Of a DNA stretch of 64,000 bases, positions 24,112 through 33,056 are shown one piece after another. The notes under the pieces were generated by a model. It worked only from the letters and a program-made list of their open reading frames with translations. It ran no database searches and was not told the DNA's origin. The stretch comes from JAYPCI01 sp038124645 (GTDB lineage: Bacteria > Pseudomonadota > Alphaproteobacteria > Pelagibacterales > Pelagibacteraceae), in contig JAYPCI010000004.1 of assembly GCA_038124645.1 (NCBI GenBank), positions 8,292 to 72,291 on the forward strand, given 5' to 3'. The translations under genes and the position numbers were made by a program. Each line of letters starts with the position of its first letter. Position 1 is the stretch's first letter.

Positions 24112-24870
24112 ATGTCAAAGGGATTTAGAATTGTAAATTTCAAAAAAGCAAAGCCAATCTTTGAAGTAGAAAATTTAAGCAAAAGCTTTGACGGTCGTCC
24201 AATTTTAAAAAAAATAAACATGAAATTATTTCGAGGAGAGATTGTTGGTCTCCTTGGTCCTAATGGTTCAGGCAAATCAACACTTTATTCTACGATCATA
24301 GGTGAAATTGGTATTGATCAAGGTAAGATCTATTTGGACAACAAAGAAATTCAAAATCTGCCTATACATTTACGTGCTAATGCAGGTTTAGGCTATCTTA
24401 GCCAAGAACGAAGTGTATTTGCCATGTCAACTTACGATAATCTGTTTGGCCTAGCACAACTATGTATTAAAGGCACAACTAACCAAATTAAGATGGTTGA
24501 AAGACTTCTAGATGAATTTAATCTGCAACACTTACGTAATGTTCAGAGTACTGTTTTATCGGGGGGTGAAGTACGTAGAGTTATGCTGGCAAGATTATTA
24601 ATCAATAATCCCAAAGTTGTTTTATTGGATGAACCTCTGGCAGCACTTGATCCAATTGTTGTTGAAGATATTCAAAAATATATTGTCAAATTACAAAGAA
24701 TGGGAATTACAATTTTAGTAACCGATCACGCTGTGCAAAATTTAATGTCGATTGTTGATAAACTTTACGTATTAGGAGATCAGGAAATAATAGCCTCTGG
24801 TAAGGTGCAAGATGTTTTGAAATCTTCCAAAGCAATCGAAATGTATTTTGGATCTTCGTTTAAACAATAA
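24112..24870 (+). CDS. lptB: LPS export ABC transporter ATP-binding protein LptB
   Basis: The cytoplasmic ATPase of the LptB2FG complex that extracts LPS from the inner membrane. Walker A is GLLGPNGSGKSTL around residues 47-59, the Q-loop region is GYLSQERSVFAMSTYDNLFG (the LptB-type version), the signature is LSGGEVRRVMLARLL, Walker B is VVLLDEPLAALDP, and the switch His is in VTDHAVQNL. The 252 residues are typical. No lptA is found before it. LptF/LptG must be encoded elsewhere. Confidence 0.95.
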   Translation: MSKGFRIVNFKKAKPIFEVENLSKSFDGRPILKKINMKLFRGEIVGLLGPNGSGKSTLYSTIIGEIGIDQGKIYLDNKEIQNLPIHLRANAGLGYLSQERSVFAMSTYDNLFGLAQLCIKGTTNQIKMVERLLDEFNLQHLRNVQSTVLSGGEVRRVMLARLLINNPKVVLLDEPLAALDPIVVEDIQKYIVKLQRMGITILVTDHAVQNLMSIVDKLYVLGDQEIIASGKVQDVLKSSKAIEMYFGSSFKQ

Positions 24871-24881
24871 TTTTCAATCTA

Positions 24882-26225
24882 GTGAAAAAAAAATTTAACT
24901 TAAGTATAAACGATAAAATTAAACCATTTAATATTAAGCTAAACGAAGTCGATCGAGACAAATCCATTTCCATTAGAGCATTTATTATTGCGGCAATTTC
25001 AGAAGGTATTTCTGAAATTAATCATCCACTGCAGTCTGAGGATGTATTTTCCTGCATAAACTCTCTTAAAAAATTAAATGTTAAAATCAAGAAACTAGAT
25101 CAGAATAAATTTCAAGTCTTTGGAAAATCACTAGGATCACTTTTTGCTAAAAAGAATACTGTCTTAGATTTTGGTAACTCAGGTACAGCGATGAGATTAA
25201 TCACAGGATTATTAGCAACTATTCCTGGTTTAGAATTAAAACTTCAAGGTGACCATTCATTATCAAAAAGAAATATGAAAAAAATTTTTAATTTATGTGA
25301 ACTATTTGGAGCAGAGTTTTTACCCGCAAACAAATTTACTCTGCCAATAAAGATGATTACCTCAAGTATTCCAGTTGCTATACAATATGACCCGGGTGTT
25401 AGTGCTCAACTAAAATCAGCGGCAATGCTGGCTGGAACAAATGCCTACGGCATCTCAACAATTTATGATCAAAATTTCAGCCGAAATCATACTGAAAATA
25501 TTTTAGATAAAGTTAAAGCTATTAAAATCCTAAAACAAAATAAGCATAACACTATTAAAGTTTTTGGTAAAAAAACATTTAGAGCTCAAAAGTTTGAGGT
25601 TCCGGTGGATCCGTCCAGTGCAGCTTTTTTTGTTGTATTAACTATCTTAGCCCAAAATTCAAAATTATCGATTAATCATGTTTGTCTTAATGAACGACGA
25701 ATAGGTTATCTTAAAATTTTAAAAAAAGCTGGAGCTAAAATAAAACTTACTAAACTAAAAAAAGTTAATAATGAAACGATTGGAACGATCGATGTATCAA
25801 GTTCAAAGCTGAAGCCATTAAAAGTGAATAAAAAGTTTTATTCGATGACTGCTGATGAATACCCTATCTTGTTTGTAGCTGCGGCTCTTACTAATGGTCT
25901 CTCTAGTTTTGATGGCATTGAGGATCTAACTAATAAAGAAAGTAACAGAGTGAGCGAAATGCAGAAAGTTTTGAATCAAATTGGTATAAAATCACGATAT
26001 AAAAATGGAAAATTAAAGATTTTTGGTAAAAATAATATTAGGCAAATAAAGGAAAATATTTTAGTGAAAGATTTAGGAGACCATAGAATTTGTATGAGTG
26101 CAAGTATTTTGGCTTTATTGACCGGTAACAAGGCAAACATTAAAAATTTCTCTACCGTTAATACTTCAGCTCCCTCCTTTTTAAAAAACATTAAAAAAAT
26201 GGGAGGACGTTATGACATTAAATAA
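24882..26225 (+). CDS. aroA: 3-phosphoshikimate 1-carboxyvinyltransferase (EPSP synthase)
   Basis: The sixth step of the shikimate pathway: shikimate-3-phosphate plus PEP gives EPSP. Residues include DKSISIRAFIIAAISEG near the N-terminus, LDFGNSGTAMRLITGLLA (about residues 94-111), LSKRNMK, DPSSAAFFVVLTIL, TADEYPILFVAAAL and KESNRVSEM. The start is a GTG at 24882; no in-frame ATG fits the family N-terminus. The 447-residue length is normal. The 3' end overlaps cmk by 14 bp. The order aroA-cmk-rpsA-ihfB is an old, widely conserved proteobacterial cluster. Confidence 0.95.
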   Translation: MKKKFNLSINDKIKPFNIKLNEVDRDKSISIRAFIIAAISEGISEINHPLQSEDVFSCINSLKKLNVKIKKLDQNKFQVFGKSLGSLFAKKNTVLDFGNSGTAMRLITGLLATIPGLELKLQGDHSLSKRNMKKIFNLCELFGAEFLPANKFTLPIKMITSSIPVAIQYDPGVSAQLKSAAMLAGTNAYGISTIYDQNFSRNHTENILDKVKAIKILKQNKHNTIKVFGKKTFRAQKFEVPVDPSSAAFFVVLTILAQNSKLSINHVCLNERRIGYLKILKKAGAKIKLTKLKKVNNETIGTIDVSSSKLKPLKVNKKFYSMTADEYPILFVAAALTNGLSSFDGIEDLTNKESNRVSEMQKVLNQIGIKSRYKNGKLKIFGKNNIRQIKENILVKDLGDHRICMSASILALLTGNKANIKNFSTVNTSAPSFLKNIKKMGGRYDIK

Positions 26226-26856
26226 AAACTCAAAACTGCATATAGCATGTGATGGTTCTGCTGCCTCAGGAAAAACTACCGGAGCAAAATTAATTGCCAA
26301 AAAATATAATTTAAAATTTTTATCATCTGGTTTGTTGTATCGTTATGCTGCTTATCAAATATTGAAAAATAATAATTACAAAATAAGTTTTCTGAAATCT
26401 AAATTTAAAACTTTGAACCTTAATAAATTGAATAAACTTAATCTTCAAACGCAAGAAATATCTAATTTTTCTTCTGTTATTGCAAAGAAATTAGCTATTA
26501 GAAAAATTCTTAAAAAATTTCAAAGAGATTTTGCAAAAAAAAATAAAAGAATTTGTATCGAGGGAAGAGATATTGGCAGTGTAATCTTGCCAAAAGCTGA
26601 TATTAAATTTTTCTTTAAATGTAGTTTAGAAATTGCAACAAATCGCAGGTTTAAAGAATTAAGAAAAAAAAACAAAGGTATTTCTCGAGCCGAAGTAAAA
26701 AAATCCTTAAAATTAAGGAATCTGTCAGACATAAAGCGGAAAAATAGCCCTTTACTGAAAACACGTGATGCGGTACTTATCGACACCGGCAAAACTAAGA
26801 ATATCAAAGATATGCTTAAAAAAATGTCAGTAATTTTAGAAAAAAAATATAAATAA
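26212..26856 (+). CDS. cmk: Cytidylate kinase
   Basis: Phosphorylates CMP and dCMP to the diphosphates. The P-loop is CDGSAASGKTTGAKLIA around residues 10-26; LKFLSSGLLYRYAA, IEGRDIGSVILPKADIKFFF and LRNLSDIKRKNSPL (nucleotide monophosphate site) follow in family order. The 214 residues are typical. The protein is markedly Lys/Asn-rich, in line with the AT-rich genome. The ATG lies in the last codons of aroA and rpsA starts 1 bp later. Confidence 0.95.
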   Translation: MTLNKNSKLHIACDGSAASGKTTGAKLIAKKYNLKFLSSGLLYRYAAYQILKNNNYKISFLKSKFKTLNLNKLNKLNLQTQEISNFSSVIAKKLAIRKILKKFQRDFAKKNKRICIEGRDIGSVILPKADIKFFFKCSLEIATNRRFKELRKKNKGISRAEVKKSLKLRNLSDIKRKNSPLLKTRDAVLIDTGKTKNIKDMLKKMSVILEKKYK

Positions 26857-26857
26857 T

Positions 26858-28585
26858 ATGGGTTTAAACACAGAAGTTAATAAGGATAACAAACTAACCG
26901 AAGAATTTAAAAAACTCCTAGAGAACGATTTTAAAGATCGTAAATTAGAAGAAAACAATATTGTCTCCGCCGTTATTACTGAAATCACAAAAAATTATGT
27001 TGTCGTCGATCTTAAAGCTAAGCAAGAAGGCATGATACCCATTGAAGAATTCAAAAACGAAATGGACAAAATTAAAGTGGGTCAAAAAATTGAAGTTTTT
27101 TTAGACAGAATAGAAAGTTATCAAGGTGAAATTATTGTCTCTAGAGATAAAGCTAAAAAATTATCTACTTGGAAGAAAATGGAAAAATTTTATGAAACTC
27201 AAGAAGAACTTGAAGGATTCATAACTTCCAAAATTAAAGGCGGGGTAATCTGTGTAGTCGAAGGATTACCAACATTTATGCCGCAATCTCAAATCGACGT
27301 CAAACCACCTAAAAGAATTGATCATCTCATGAACGTGCCCATCAAGGTTATAGCAACAAAAATTGATCGCTACCGTGGTAATGTGTGTACAAGTAGAAGA
27401 GCTGTTTTAGAAAAAGGCAAAAATGAAAAGTTAAAAGAATTACTTAAAAATCTTAAAGAGGGAGATATAGTTGACAACGCAATTGTAAAGGCAACCACAG
27501 ATTGGGGAGTGTTTTTAGATATTAGCGGTGCGGATGCTTTGATCCACATATCAGACCTTTCTTGGTCTAAAGTAAAAAAACCAAGTGACATCATTACTAT
27601 TGGACAAACAGTTAAAGTTAAAATTATAAAAATTGATCCGGAAACTTCTAGAATTTCAGCAAGTATCAAAGCTTTAACTGAAGATCCTTACGCAAACTTA
27701 GAGGCTAAATATAAAGTTGGCAAGATCTACAAAGGCAAAATTACTCGTACCGTTGATTATGGTGCCTTCGTTAAGTTAGAAGAAGGTGTAGAAGGCTTAA
27801 TACACTCAAGTCAAATCGCCTGGGGCAAACATTCAAAAGCAAATAGCGTTTTTAATACAGGGCAAACTGTTGATGTCAAAATTATGGAAATTGATAAAGA
27901 AGGAAAAAAAATATCTTTATCATATAAAGAAACCTTAGATAATCCATGGACAACACTTAAAAACAAAGTTGGGCAAACTTTTGAAGGTTCAATTGAAAAA
28001 ATCACTAATATTGCTTTATTGGTTAAACTAGAAAATAATTTAACTGGTATGGTTCATTTTAAGGAGTTGAGCTACTCAGAAAACAAGGATGACTTAAAAA
28101 AATATTCACCAAAACAAAAAGTTAAAGTGAAGTTATTAGAAGTAGAAAATGAAAAAATAAAATTATCTATTCGAGCTTTAGAAAAAGATCCAATGGACTG
28201 GTTTGCTGAACATAATAAAAAAGTAGGTGATGTGATTACCACGGTTGTGAAAGAAGTGATGAAAACTGGGGTTAAGGTAGCAATTGGAAATTCAGATCAT
28301 TTAATTACTATCATCAAAAAAAACCAATTAGCGAAAGAAGCAAGTGATCAGAGGCCAGAAATTTTTCAACCTGGTAACAAACTAGACGCTGCAATAACTG
28401 AATTAGATATGAGCTCTAGAAAAATTACCCTGTCAGTCAAACAAGCTCAGATAGATGAAGAAAAATCTTTAATTAAGAAATTTGGTAAAGACGCAAGTAC
28501 CTCAGGTGCTAAACTGAAAGATATTTTTAGTAAAGCATTTAGCTTAACAGGCTCTAAGAAAGATAAAGATAAAGAAGAAAAATAA
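26858..28585 (+). CDS. rpsA: 30S ribosomal protein S1
   Basis: A multi-domain RNA-binding protein that brings mRNA to the 30S subunit and matters most for mRNAs without a Shine-Dalgarno, of which this genome seems to have many. At 575 residues it shows six S1-type repeats; for example DWGVFLDISGADALIHISDL in the third and DYGAFVKLEEGVEGLIHSSQ in the fourth. The extreme C-terminus is Lys/Asp-rich. It lies between cmk (1 bp) and ihfB (immediately adjacent). Confidence 0.96.
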   Translation: MGLNTEVNKDNKLTEEFKKLLENDFKDRKLEENNIVSAVITEITKNYVVVDLKAKQEGMIPIEEFKNEMDKIKVGQKIEVFLDRIESYQGEIIVSRDKAKKLSTWKKMEKFYETQEELEGFITSKIKGGVICVVEGLPTFMPQSQIDVKPPKRIDHLMNVPIKVIATKIDRYRGNVCTSRRAVLEKGKNEKLKELLKNLKEGDIVDNAIVKATTDWGVFLDISGADALIHISDLSWSKVKKPSDIITIGQTVKVKIIKIDPETSRISASIKALTEDPYANLEAKYKVGKIYKGKITRTVDYGAFVKLEEGVEGLIHSSQIAWGKHSKANSVFNTGQTVDVKIMEIDKEGKKISLSYKETLDNPWTTLKNKVGQTFEGSIEKITNIALLVKLENNLTGMVHFKELSYSENKDDLKKYSPKQKVKVKLLEVENEKIKLSIRALEKDPMDWFAEHNKKVGDVITTVVKEVMKTGVKVAIGNSDHLITIIKKNQLAKEASDQRPEIFQPGNKLDAAITELDMSSRKITLSVKQAQIDEEKSLIKKFGKDASTSGAKLKDIFSKAFSLTGSKKDKDKEEK

Positions 28586-28870
28586 TTGGCTAATTCTGAA
28601 TTAGTAAAATATTTAAAGACTAAATTTCCACAATTTAAACAAAAAGAAATATCTGACCTAATCAAATTATTTTTTGATGAAATTAAAGATGCTTTAAAAA
28701 GAGGACAAACTTCTGAATTTAGAGATTTTTTCATAATTAAACCAAAAAAACTAAAAGAAAACAAATCAGCACGTAACCCTAAAACGGGTGAATTAATATA
28801 TGTGCCGGAGAGAAAATCTGTTAAATTCAAAATGAGTAAAAAACTTTTTAAGGATCTAAATGCAAAATAA
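28586..28870 (+). CDS. ihfB: Integration host factor subunit beta (HU/IHF family)
   Basis: A DNA-bending nucleoid protein, 94 residues. It starts at a TTG directly after the rpsA stop. The N-terminal helices (ELVKYLKTKFPQFKQKEISD) lead to the beta arms with the family signature region KENKSARNPKTGELIYVPER (about residues 57-76), where RNP places the DNA-intercalating Pro. The position directly after rpsA is the conserved place of ihfB in Proteobacteria, which supports beta over HU or alpha. The 3' end overlaps pyrF by 11 bp. Confidence 0.88.
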   Translation: MANSELVKYLKTKFPQFKQKEISDLIKLFFDEIKDALKRGQTSEFRDFFIIKPKKLKENKSARNPKTGELIYVPERKSVKFKMSKKLFKDLNAK

Positions 28871-29543
28871 AAATATATTTTTAGCCCTCGATACTGATAA
28901 TTTTTCTAATGGTTTAAAAATTATCGAACAAGTTAAAGATAAGATTGCAGGCATTAAAATTGGGTTAGAATTGATTAATAGCATCGGACCAAAAGAAATT
29001 GCCAGTTTGGACCAATTTAATTTACCGGTTTTTTTTGATGGCAAGTTTTTTGATGTACCTAATCAGGTAAGTAAAACTATTTTGGCTTTAAGTAAATTTA
29101 AAGCAATTAAATATCTAACATTACATGCCTTAGGCTCGAAAGACATGTTAGAAGCGGCAAAACAAGCTGCAACACAAACAAATATTAAATTGTTAGCGGT
29201 TAGCGTACTGACGTCCTGGGATCAAAATGATCTGAATAACATTGGCATAGATAAAAAATTAGAAGACCAAGTAAAGCTGCTGGTAGAGTTAGCGGTACGT
29301 ACTCAAATGGATGGTGTTATCACTTCGGTGGAAAATATAAAAATGATTAGATCTATCACCAAAGATTTAATATTGTTTTGCCCTGGAATTCGTTCGAACA
29401 AAAATAGCAAACAAGATCAAAAACGAACAGCTAGTTATGCAGAGTTTAAAAAAATTGCAGACGATAAATGTTTTGCAGTAATTGGTCGACCAATCTACGA
29501 GGGTGATCCAAGAAAAAATATTGAAAATATTCTTCAAGAATAA
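28860..29543 (+). CDS. pyrF: Orotidine 5'-phosphate decarboxylase
   Basis: The last step of UMP synthesis, a decarboxylation by a TIM barrel. Near residues 54-65 DGKFFDVPNQV carries the catalytic Asp-Lys-Asp arrangement; KIGLELINSIGP, LTLHALGSKDML, GVITSVENIKMI and FCPGIRSN follow. The 227-residue length is right for the bacterial class I form. It overlaps ihfB by 11 bp and trpF by one base. Confidence 0.94.
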   Translation: MQNKNIFLALDTDNFSNGLKIIEQVKDKIAGIKIGLELINSIGPKEIASLDQFNLPVFFDGKFFDVPNQVSKTILALSKFKAIKYLTLHALGSKDMLEAAKQAATQTNIKLLAVSVLTSWDQNDLNNIGIDKKLEDQVKLLVELAVRTQMDGVITSVENIKMIRSITKDLILFCPGIRSNKNSKQDQKRTASYAEFKKIADDKCFAVIGRPIYEGDPRKNIENILQE

Positions 29544-30157
29544 TGATTGTCAAAGTTTGTGGTTTAACTGACCAAGATCAGGTTCAGACGTGCATTGATC
29601 ATGGTGCTGACTTTTGTGGTTTTATTCTCAACTATAAAAAAAGCCACCGTTACCTTAAACAACATCAATTAGAAAAATTATTAACAATTAACAGGCACAA
29701 AACAAAATTTGTTGGTGTTCTGGTTAAACCCTCTTTAGAGGAACTTGATATTTTTAGCCGATTAGGATTCGACTATTTTCAAATTTATGAATGCACTGAT
29801 GAACAAATAAAAACTTACCAGTCTAAGTATCAAACAAAAATTATTGCTGCTCTAAAAATCAGTCAAGCAACAGATGTTTTAAATTATATGCAGTATAAGC
29901 ATGCCGATTATTTATTATTTGACTCAACGGGTATGGAGAAAACACTTTCTTGGGACTTTGATTGGATTAAAAAGGTACCTACCACAGTTAAAAAGTTTGT
30001 GGCTGGTGGCATTGCTATCGATCACTATGAAAAACTAAGTAAAATTAATAAACTGACAAAAATTGCTGTTGATGCATCTGGTGCTTTAGAGACAGATAAG
30101 ATAAAAGATTTAGAAAAAATTAAAACTTTTCTTAAAATTTATAAAAAAGATGGTTAA
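29543..30157 (+). CDS. trpF: Phosphoribosylanthranilate isomerase
   Basis: The third step of tryptophan synthesis, an Amadori rearrangement on a TIM barrel. It opens VKVCGLTDQDQVQTCIDHGADFCGFI with the catalytic Cys at about residue 6; QIYECTDEQI, LLFDSTGM, FVAGGIAIDHYEKL and VDASGALE (catalytic Asp region) follow. At 204 residues it is normal. It overlaps trpB by 8 bp; the order trpF-trpB-trpA-accD-folC is typical of Alphaproteobacteria. Confidence 0.93.
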   Translation: MIVKVCGLTDQDQVQTCIDHGADFCGFILNYKKSHRYLKQHQLEKLLTINRHKTKFVGVLVKPSLEELDIFSRLGFDYFQIYECTDEQIKTYQSKYQTKIIAALKISQATDVLNYMQYKHADYLLFDSTGMEKTLSWDFDWIKKVPTTVKKFVAGGIAIDHYEKLSKINKLTKIAVDASGALETDKIKDLEKIKTFLKIYKKDG

Positions 30158-31340
30158 ACAAAGTCAAAAAAATTCACTTAGAAATGGTCCTGATCATCTG
30201 GGTTATTATGGTGAGATGGGCGGTATGGCTGTAGGTGAGACGTTAATGCCAGCTCTTCATGAATTAAATAAAGCTTTTGAAGATGCGATTCAGGATAAAA
30301 AATTTTTAGATGAATACGAATACTACTTAAAACATTATGTTGGTCGACCCTCACCTTTGTATTTTGCTGAAAATTTGACCAACTATCTAGGTGGAGCAAA
30401 AATTTATTTTAAACAAGAGCACCTAAATCATACCGGAAGTCATAAAATCAATAATTGTTTGTTTCAAGCTCTCTTAGCAAAACGTATGGGCAAAAAAGAA
30501 ATTTTTGTCGAGTCAGGAGCCGGTCAACATTTCAGTGCTGCCTGTGCTGTGGCAGCTAAATTTAATATGCCTATTACTGGCGTCATGGGAGATATTGATG
30601 TCAAAAGAGTTAATCAAAACATTATTAAAGCAAAGCATTATGGTGGCAAACTAGAGGTAGTACCTGGTTCGCTAAAAGAGGCAATAACTCATGCAATAAA
30701 AAAATGGATAAGTTCTCCTGACATTTACTACATGATTGGTTCAACAGTATCGAGTTATCCTTTTCCAAAAATTGTCCAATTTGCTCAAAGTGTGATTGGG
30801 AAAGAAATAAGAAAACAGTGTCTGGAACTTGAAAAAAAATCTCCAAATATGATTGTGGGTTGTGTTGGGGGTGGTTCAAACTTTATGGGAGCGATACATG
30901 AATTTCTAGACGATAAAGATGTTATAAAAATTGGAGTGGAAGCTGCTGAAACTGCTGCATTGTCAAATGGTACAGTTGGTATCATGCAAGGGATGAAAAC
31001 TTATATGCTACAGAATGAGGATGGCTCAAAATCTTTAGGAGGCTCTTCACTTGGAGCTGGTATTCAATACTTTGCTGTAGGTCCAGAACATTCCTATCTT
31101 AAACAAGTTGGTGCGGTTAAATATACTAGTGCTACAGATAAAGAAATCTTAGAAGCATATAAACTGGTAGCAAAAACTGAAGGTATATGTTCCGCATTAG
31201 AACCAATGGCTGCGGCGGCGGAAGTGATAAAACAAGCTAAAGGTAAAAATAAAGATTTTATTATAGTGATGAATCTTTGTGGTCGTGGTGAAAAGGATTT
31301 AGAGACTATTGAACAACATATCGGACAAGATTTTGACTGA
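30150..31340 (+). CDS. trpB: Tryptophan synthase beta chain (divergent)
   Basis: A PLP enzyme joining indole and serine to tryptophan. The PLP lysine is in NHTGSHKINN (about residues 89-98), the catalytic Glu in VESGAGQH, the phosphate cup is VGGGSN, and the C-terminal NLCGRGEKD corresponds to the usual NLSGRGDKD. Several stretches differ from canonical TrpB, notably MGDIDVKRVNQNI (usually MGAEDVERQ) and GIMQGMKTYMLQNEDG (usually LHGSRTYLLQDEDG), and Cys replaces the PLP-nitrogen Ser. It is still closest to TrpB, and the flanking trpF and trpA support that. The 396 residues are typical. Confidence 0.88.
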   Translation: MVKQSQKNSLRNGPDHLGYYGEMGGMAVGETLMPALHELNKAFEDAIQDKKFLDEYEYYLKHYVGRPSPLYFAENLTNYLGGAKIYFKQEHLNHTGSHKINNCLFQALLAKRMGKKEIFVESGAGQHFSAACAVAAKFNMPITGVMGDIDVKRVNQNIIKAKHYGGKLEVVPGSLKEAITHAIKKWISSPDIYYMIGSTVSSYPFPKIVQFAQSVIGKEIRKQCLELEKKSPNMIVGCVGGGSNFMGAIHEFLDDKDVIKIGVEAAETAALSNGTVGIMQGMKTYMLQNEDGSKSLGGSSLGAGIQYFAVGPEHSYLKQVGAVKYTSATDKEILEAYKLVAKTEGICSALEPMAAAAEVIKQAKGKNKDFIIVMNLCGRGEKDLETIEQHIGQDFD

Positions 31341-32136
31341 CAGATTAAAAAAAATATTTTCATCAAAAGAACAAAAAACAAAACTAATAACTTATTTTGT
31401 TGGTTGTCACCCAACCTATGCTGTGAGTCTTGCAACCATCAAAAGCGCTATTGATAATGGTGCTTCAATTATTGAATTAGGATATCCTACCTCTGAAGCG
31501 TCAGCTGAGGGACCAATTATTAAAGCGGCGCACGATCGTTGTTTGAAAAATGGAGTAAATTTAAAAGAAGTCATCAAATTAGCTGCTGAAATTAGAAATT
31601 ATAATAACGAGGTTGGTATTATACTAATGGGCTACATGGCAAATCTCTATCTCTACCCTATTGAAAAATTTACAAAAGATGCAGCTAACGCTGGAGTCGA
31701 TGGTGTGTTAGTGGTTGATGCTCCGCACGAATTAAAGGAAGAAAATATTTTAAGAGCAGAACTTGAAAAAAATAAACTTGGTTTGATTAAATTAATTTCA
31801 CCAACGACAACTACTGAACGATTAGAAATGATCACTAAGTTAGCCAAAGGTTTTATCTATTGTGTAAATGTAAAGGGTATCACCGGAGTTAAAAAAGCTG
31901 AAAAAGACGAGGTCACTGCCATGATCAATAAAATTAAAAAGTTTAGCGACTTACCTGTCTGTTCTGGGTTTGGTATCAAAACACCTGAAGATGCTAAAAT
32001 TATTGCTGGGAGCGGCTGTGAAGGTATTGTGATTGGCTCAACTTTGGTGGAAGAAATTGAAACAAATCTTGAAGACAAAAAATTACCACAAATCATTGGA
32101 AATAAGATAAAGTCATTTGTAAATATATTGAATTAA
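31333..32136 (+). CDS. trpA: Tryptophan synthase alpha chain (divergent active site)
   Basis: Cleaves indole-3-glycerol phosphate to indole, which tunnels to TrpB. I place the start at the TTG at 31333 (first residues MTDRLKKIFSS), 8 bp inside trpB; another TTG at 31309 is possible. The catalytic Glu is kept in IELGYP, but loop 2 reads TSEASAEGP where the family has FSDPLADGP, so the catalytic Asp60 is Glu and the neighbouring Asp56-Pro57 are Glu-Ala. Other barrel elements (VNVKGITG, CSGFGIKTPED, VIGSTLVEEIE) are recognisable. The length of 267 residues is normal. It is probably active, but the change is worth testing. Confidence 0.86.
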   Translation: MTDRLKKIFSSKEQKTKLITYFVGCHPTYAVSLATIKSAIDNGASIIELGYPTSEASAEGPIIKAAHDRCLKNGVNLKEVIKLAAEIRNYNNEVGIILMGYMANLYLYPIEKFTKDAANAGVDGVLVVDAPHELKEENILRAELEKNKLGLIKLISPTTTTERLEMITKLAKGFIYCVNVKGITGVKKAEKDEVTAMINKIKKFSDLPVCSGFGIKTPEDAKIIAGSGCEGIVIGSTLVEEIETNLEDKKLPQIIGNKIKSFVNILN

Positions 32137-33056
32137 TGAATTGGATCTCAAAATTTTTAAAACCCAAGTTAAAATCACTTTTTAAAAAAAAATCATCATT
32201 ATCTAATGAAACTTTATGGACCACTTGTGAGTGCAAGAATTTAATTTATAAAGAAGACTTACACAAAAATTTAAATTGCTGTCCTAAGTGTGGTTCACAT
32301 CACAAATTAACTAGTCAAGAACGATTTCAAATCTTTTTTGACAACAAAGAGTATCAACTTTTAAATCCACCCGTACCTGAAGATGATCCTCTGCAATTTG
32401 TCGATACCAAAAAATATTCTGATCGTCTTAAATCCGCACGGAAATTAACTGGACAAAACGACAGTTTGTTAACGGCTACCGGTAAAATTAACAACATTGA
32501 TATCGTTGCGGGAGCAATGGATTTTCGTTTCATAGGTGGAAGTTTTGGCGCTGCTGCTGGTGAAGCTTTTGTGCATGCTGCTAATCATGCAATCCAAAAC
32601 AATATGCCATTTATAATGTTTAGTTCCTCTGGTGGCCAACGAATGATGGAGTCAGCGATAGCTTTAATGCAAATGACGCGTACAGTAATGGCAGTTAATG
32701 ATCTTAAAAAAAATAATATTCCTTTTATCGTTGTTCTGACGAATCCAACAACCGGTGGCGTAACAGCTTCCTGGGCAATGCTTGGGGATTTTTTAATTTC
32801 TGAACCTAAAGCGGTAATTGGTTTTGCTGGTCGCCGAGTGATACAAGACACTGTGAGAGAAAATCTGCCAGAAGAATTTCAAACAGCAGAATATGTGCAA
32901 GAACATGGCGGTATTGATCTGGTAGTAGAAAGACCATATCTAAAATCAACTATCACTACTTTGCTTAATGTTTTATTGAAAAAATATCAGTCTCAGTTTA
33001 ATAGTACTGAGACAGATGAAGAACACCAACCACTTTTATCAAAAGCTTCAGGCTAA
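32136..33056 (+). CDS. accD: Acetyl-CoA carboxylase carboxyltransferase subunit beta
   Basis: The beta half of carboxyltransferase, partner of AccA. An N-terminal zinc ribbon is followed by the crotonase-like core: MDFRFIGGSFGAAAGEAFVH, MFSSSGGQRMMESAI, and NPTTGGVTASWAMLGDF around residues 202-218, with GFAGRRVIQDT. The zinc ribbon reads TTCECKNLIY then CCPKCG, so its first pair is Cys-x-Cys instead of the usual Cys-x-x-Cys. The 306 residues are typical. It starts on the last base of trpA, and its 3' end overlaps folC by 41 bp. Confidence 0.95.
   Translation: MNWISKFLKPKLKSLFKKKSSLSNETLWTTCECKNLIYKEDLHKNLNCCPKCGSHHKLTSQERFQIFFDNKEYQLLNPPVPEDDPLQFVDTKKYSDRLKSARKLTGQNDSLLTATGKINNIDIVAGAMDFRFIGGSFGAAAGEAFVHAANHAIQNNMPFIMFSSSGGQRMMESAIALMQMTRTVMAVNDLKKNNIPFIVVLTNPTTGGVTASWAMLGDFLISEPKAVIGFAGRRVIQDTVRENLPEEFQTAEYVQEHGGIDLVVERPYLKSTITTLLNVLLKKYQSQFNSTETDEEHQPLLSKASG

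Noticed and set aside
28447..28830. Long antisense open frame over the end of rpsA and ihfB
   Set aside because: It is a shadow of two well-supported genes; its translation resembles no known protein and has no start signals.
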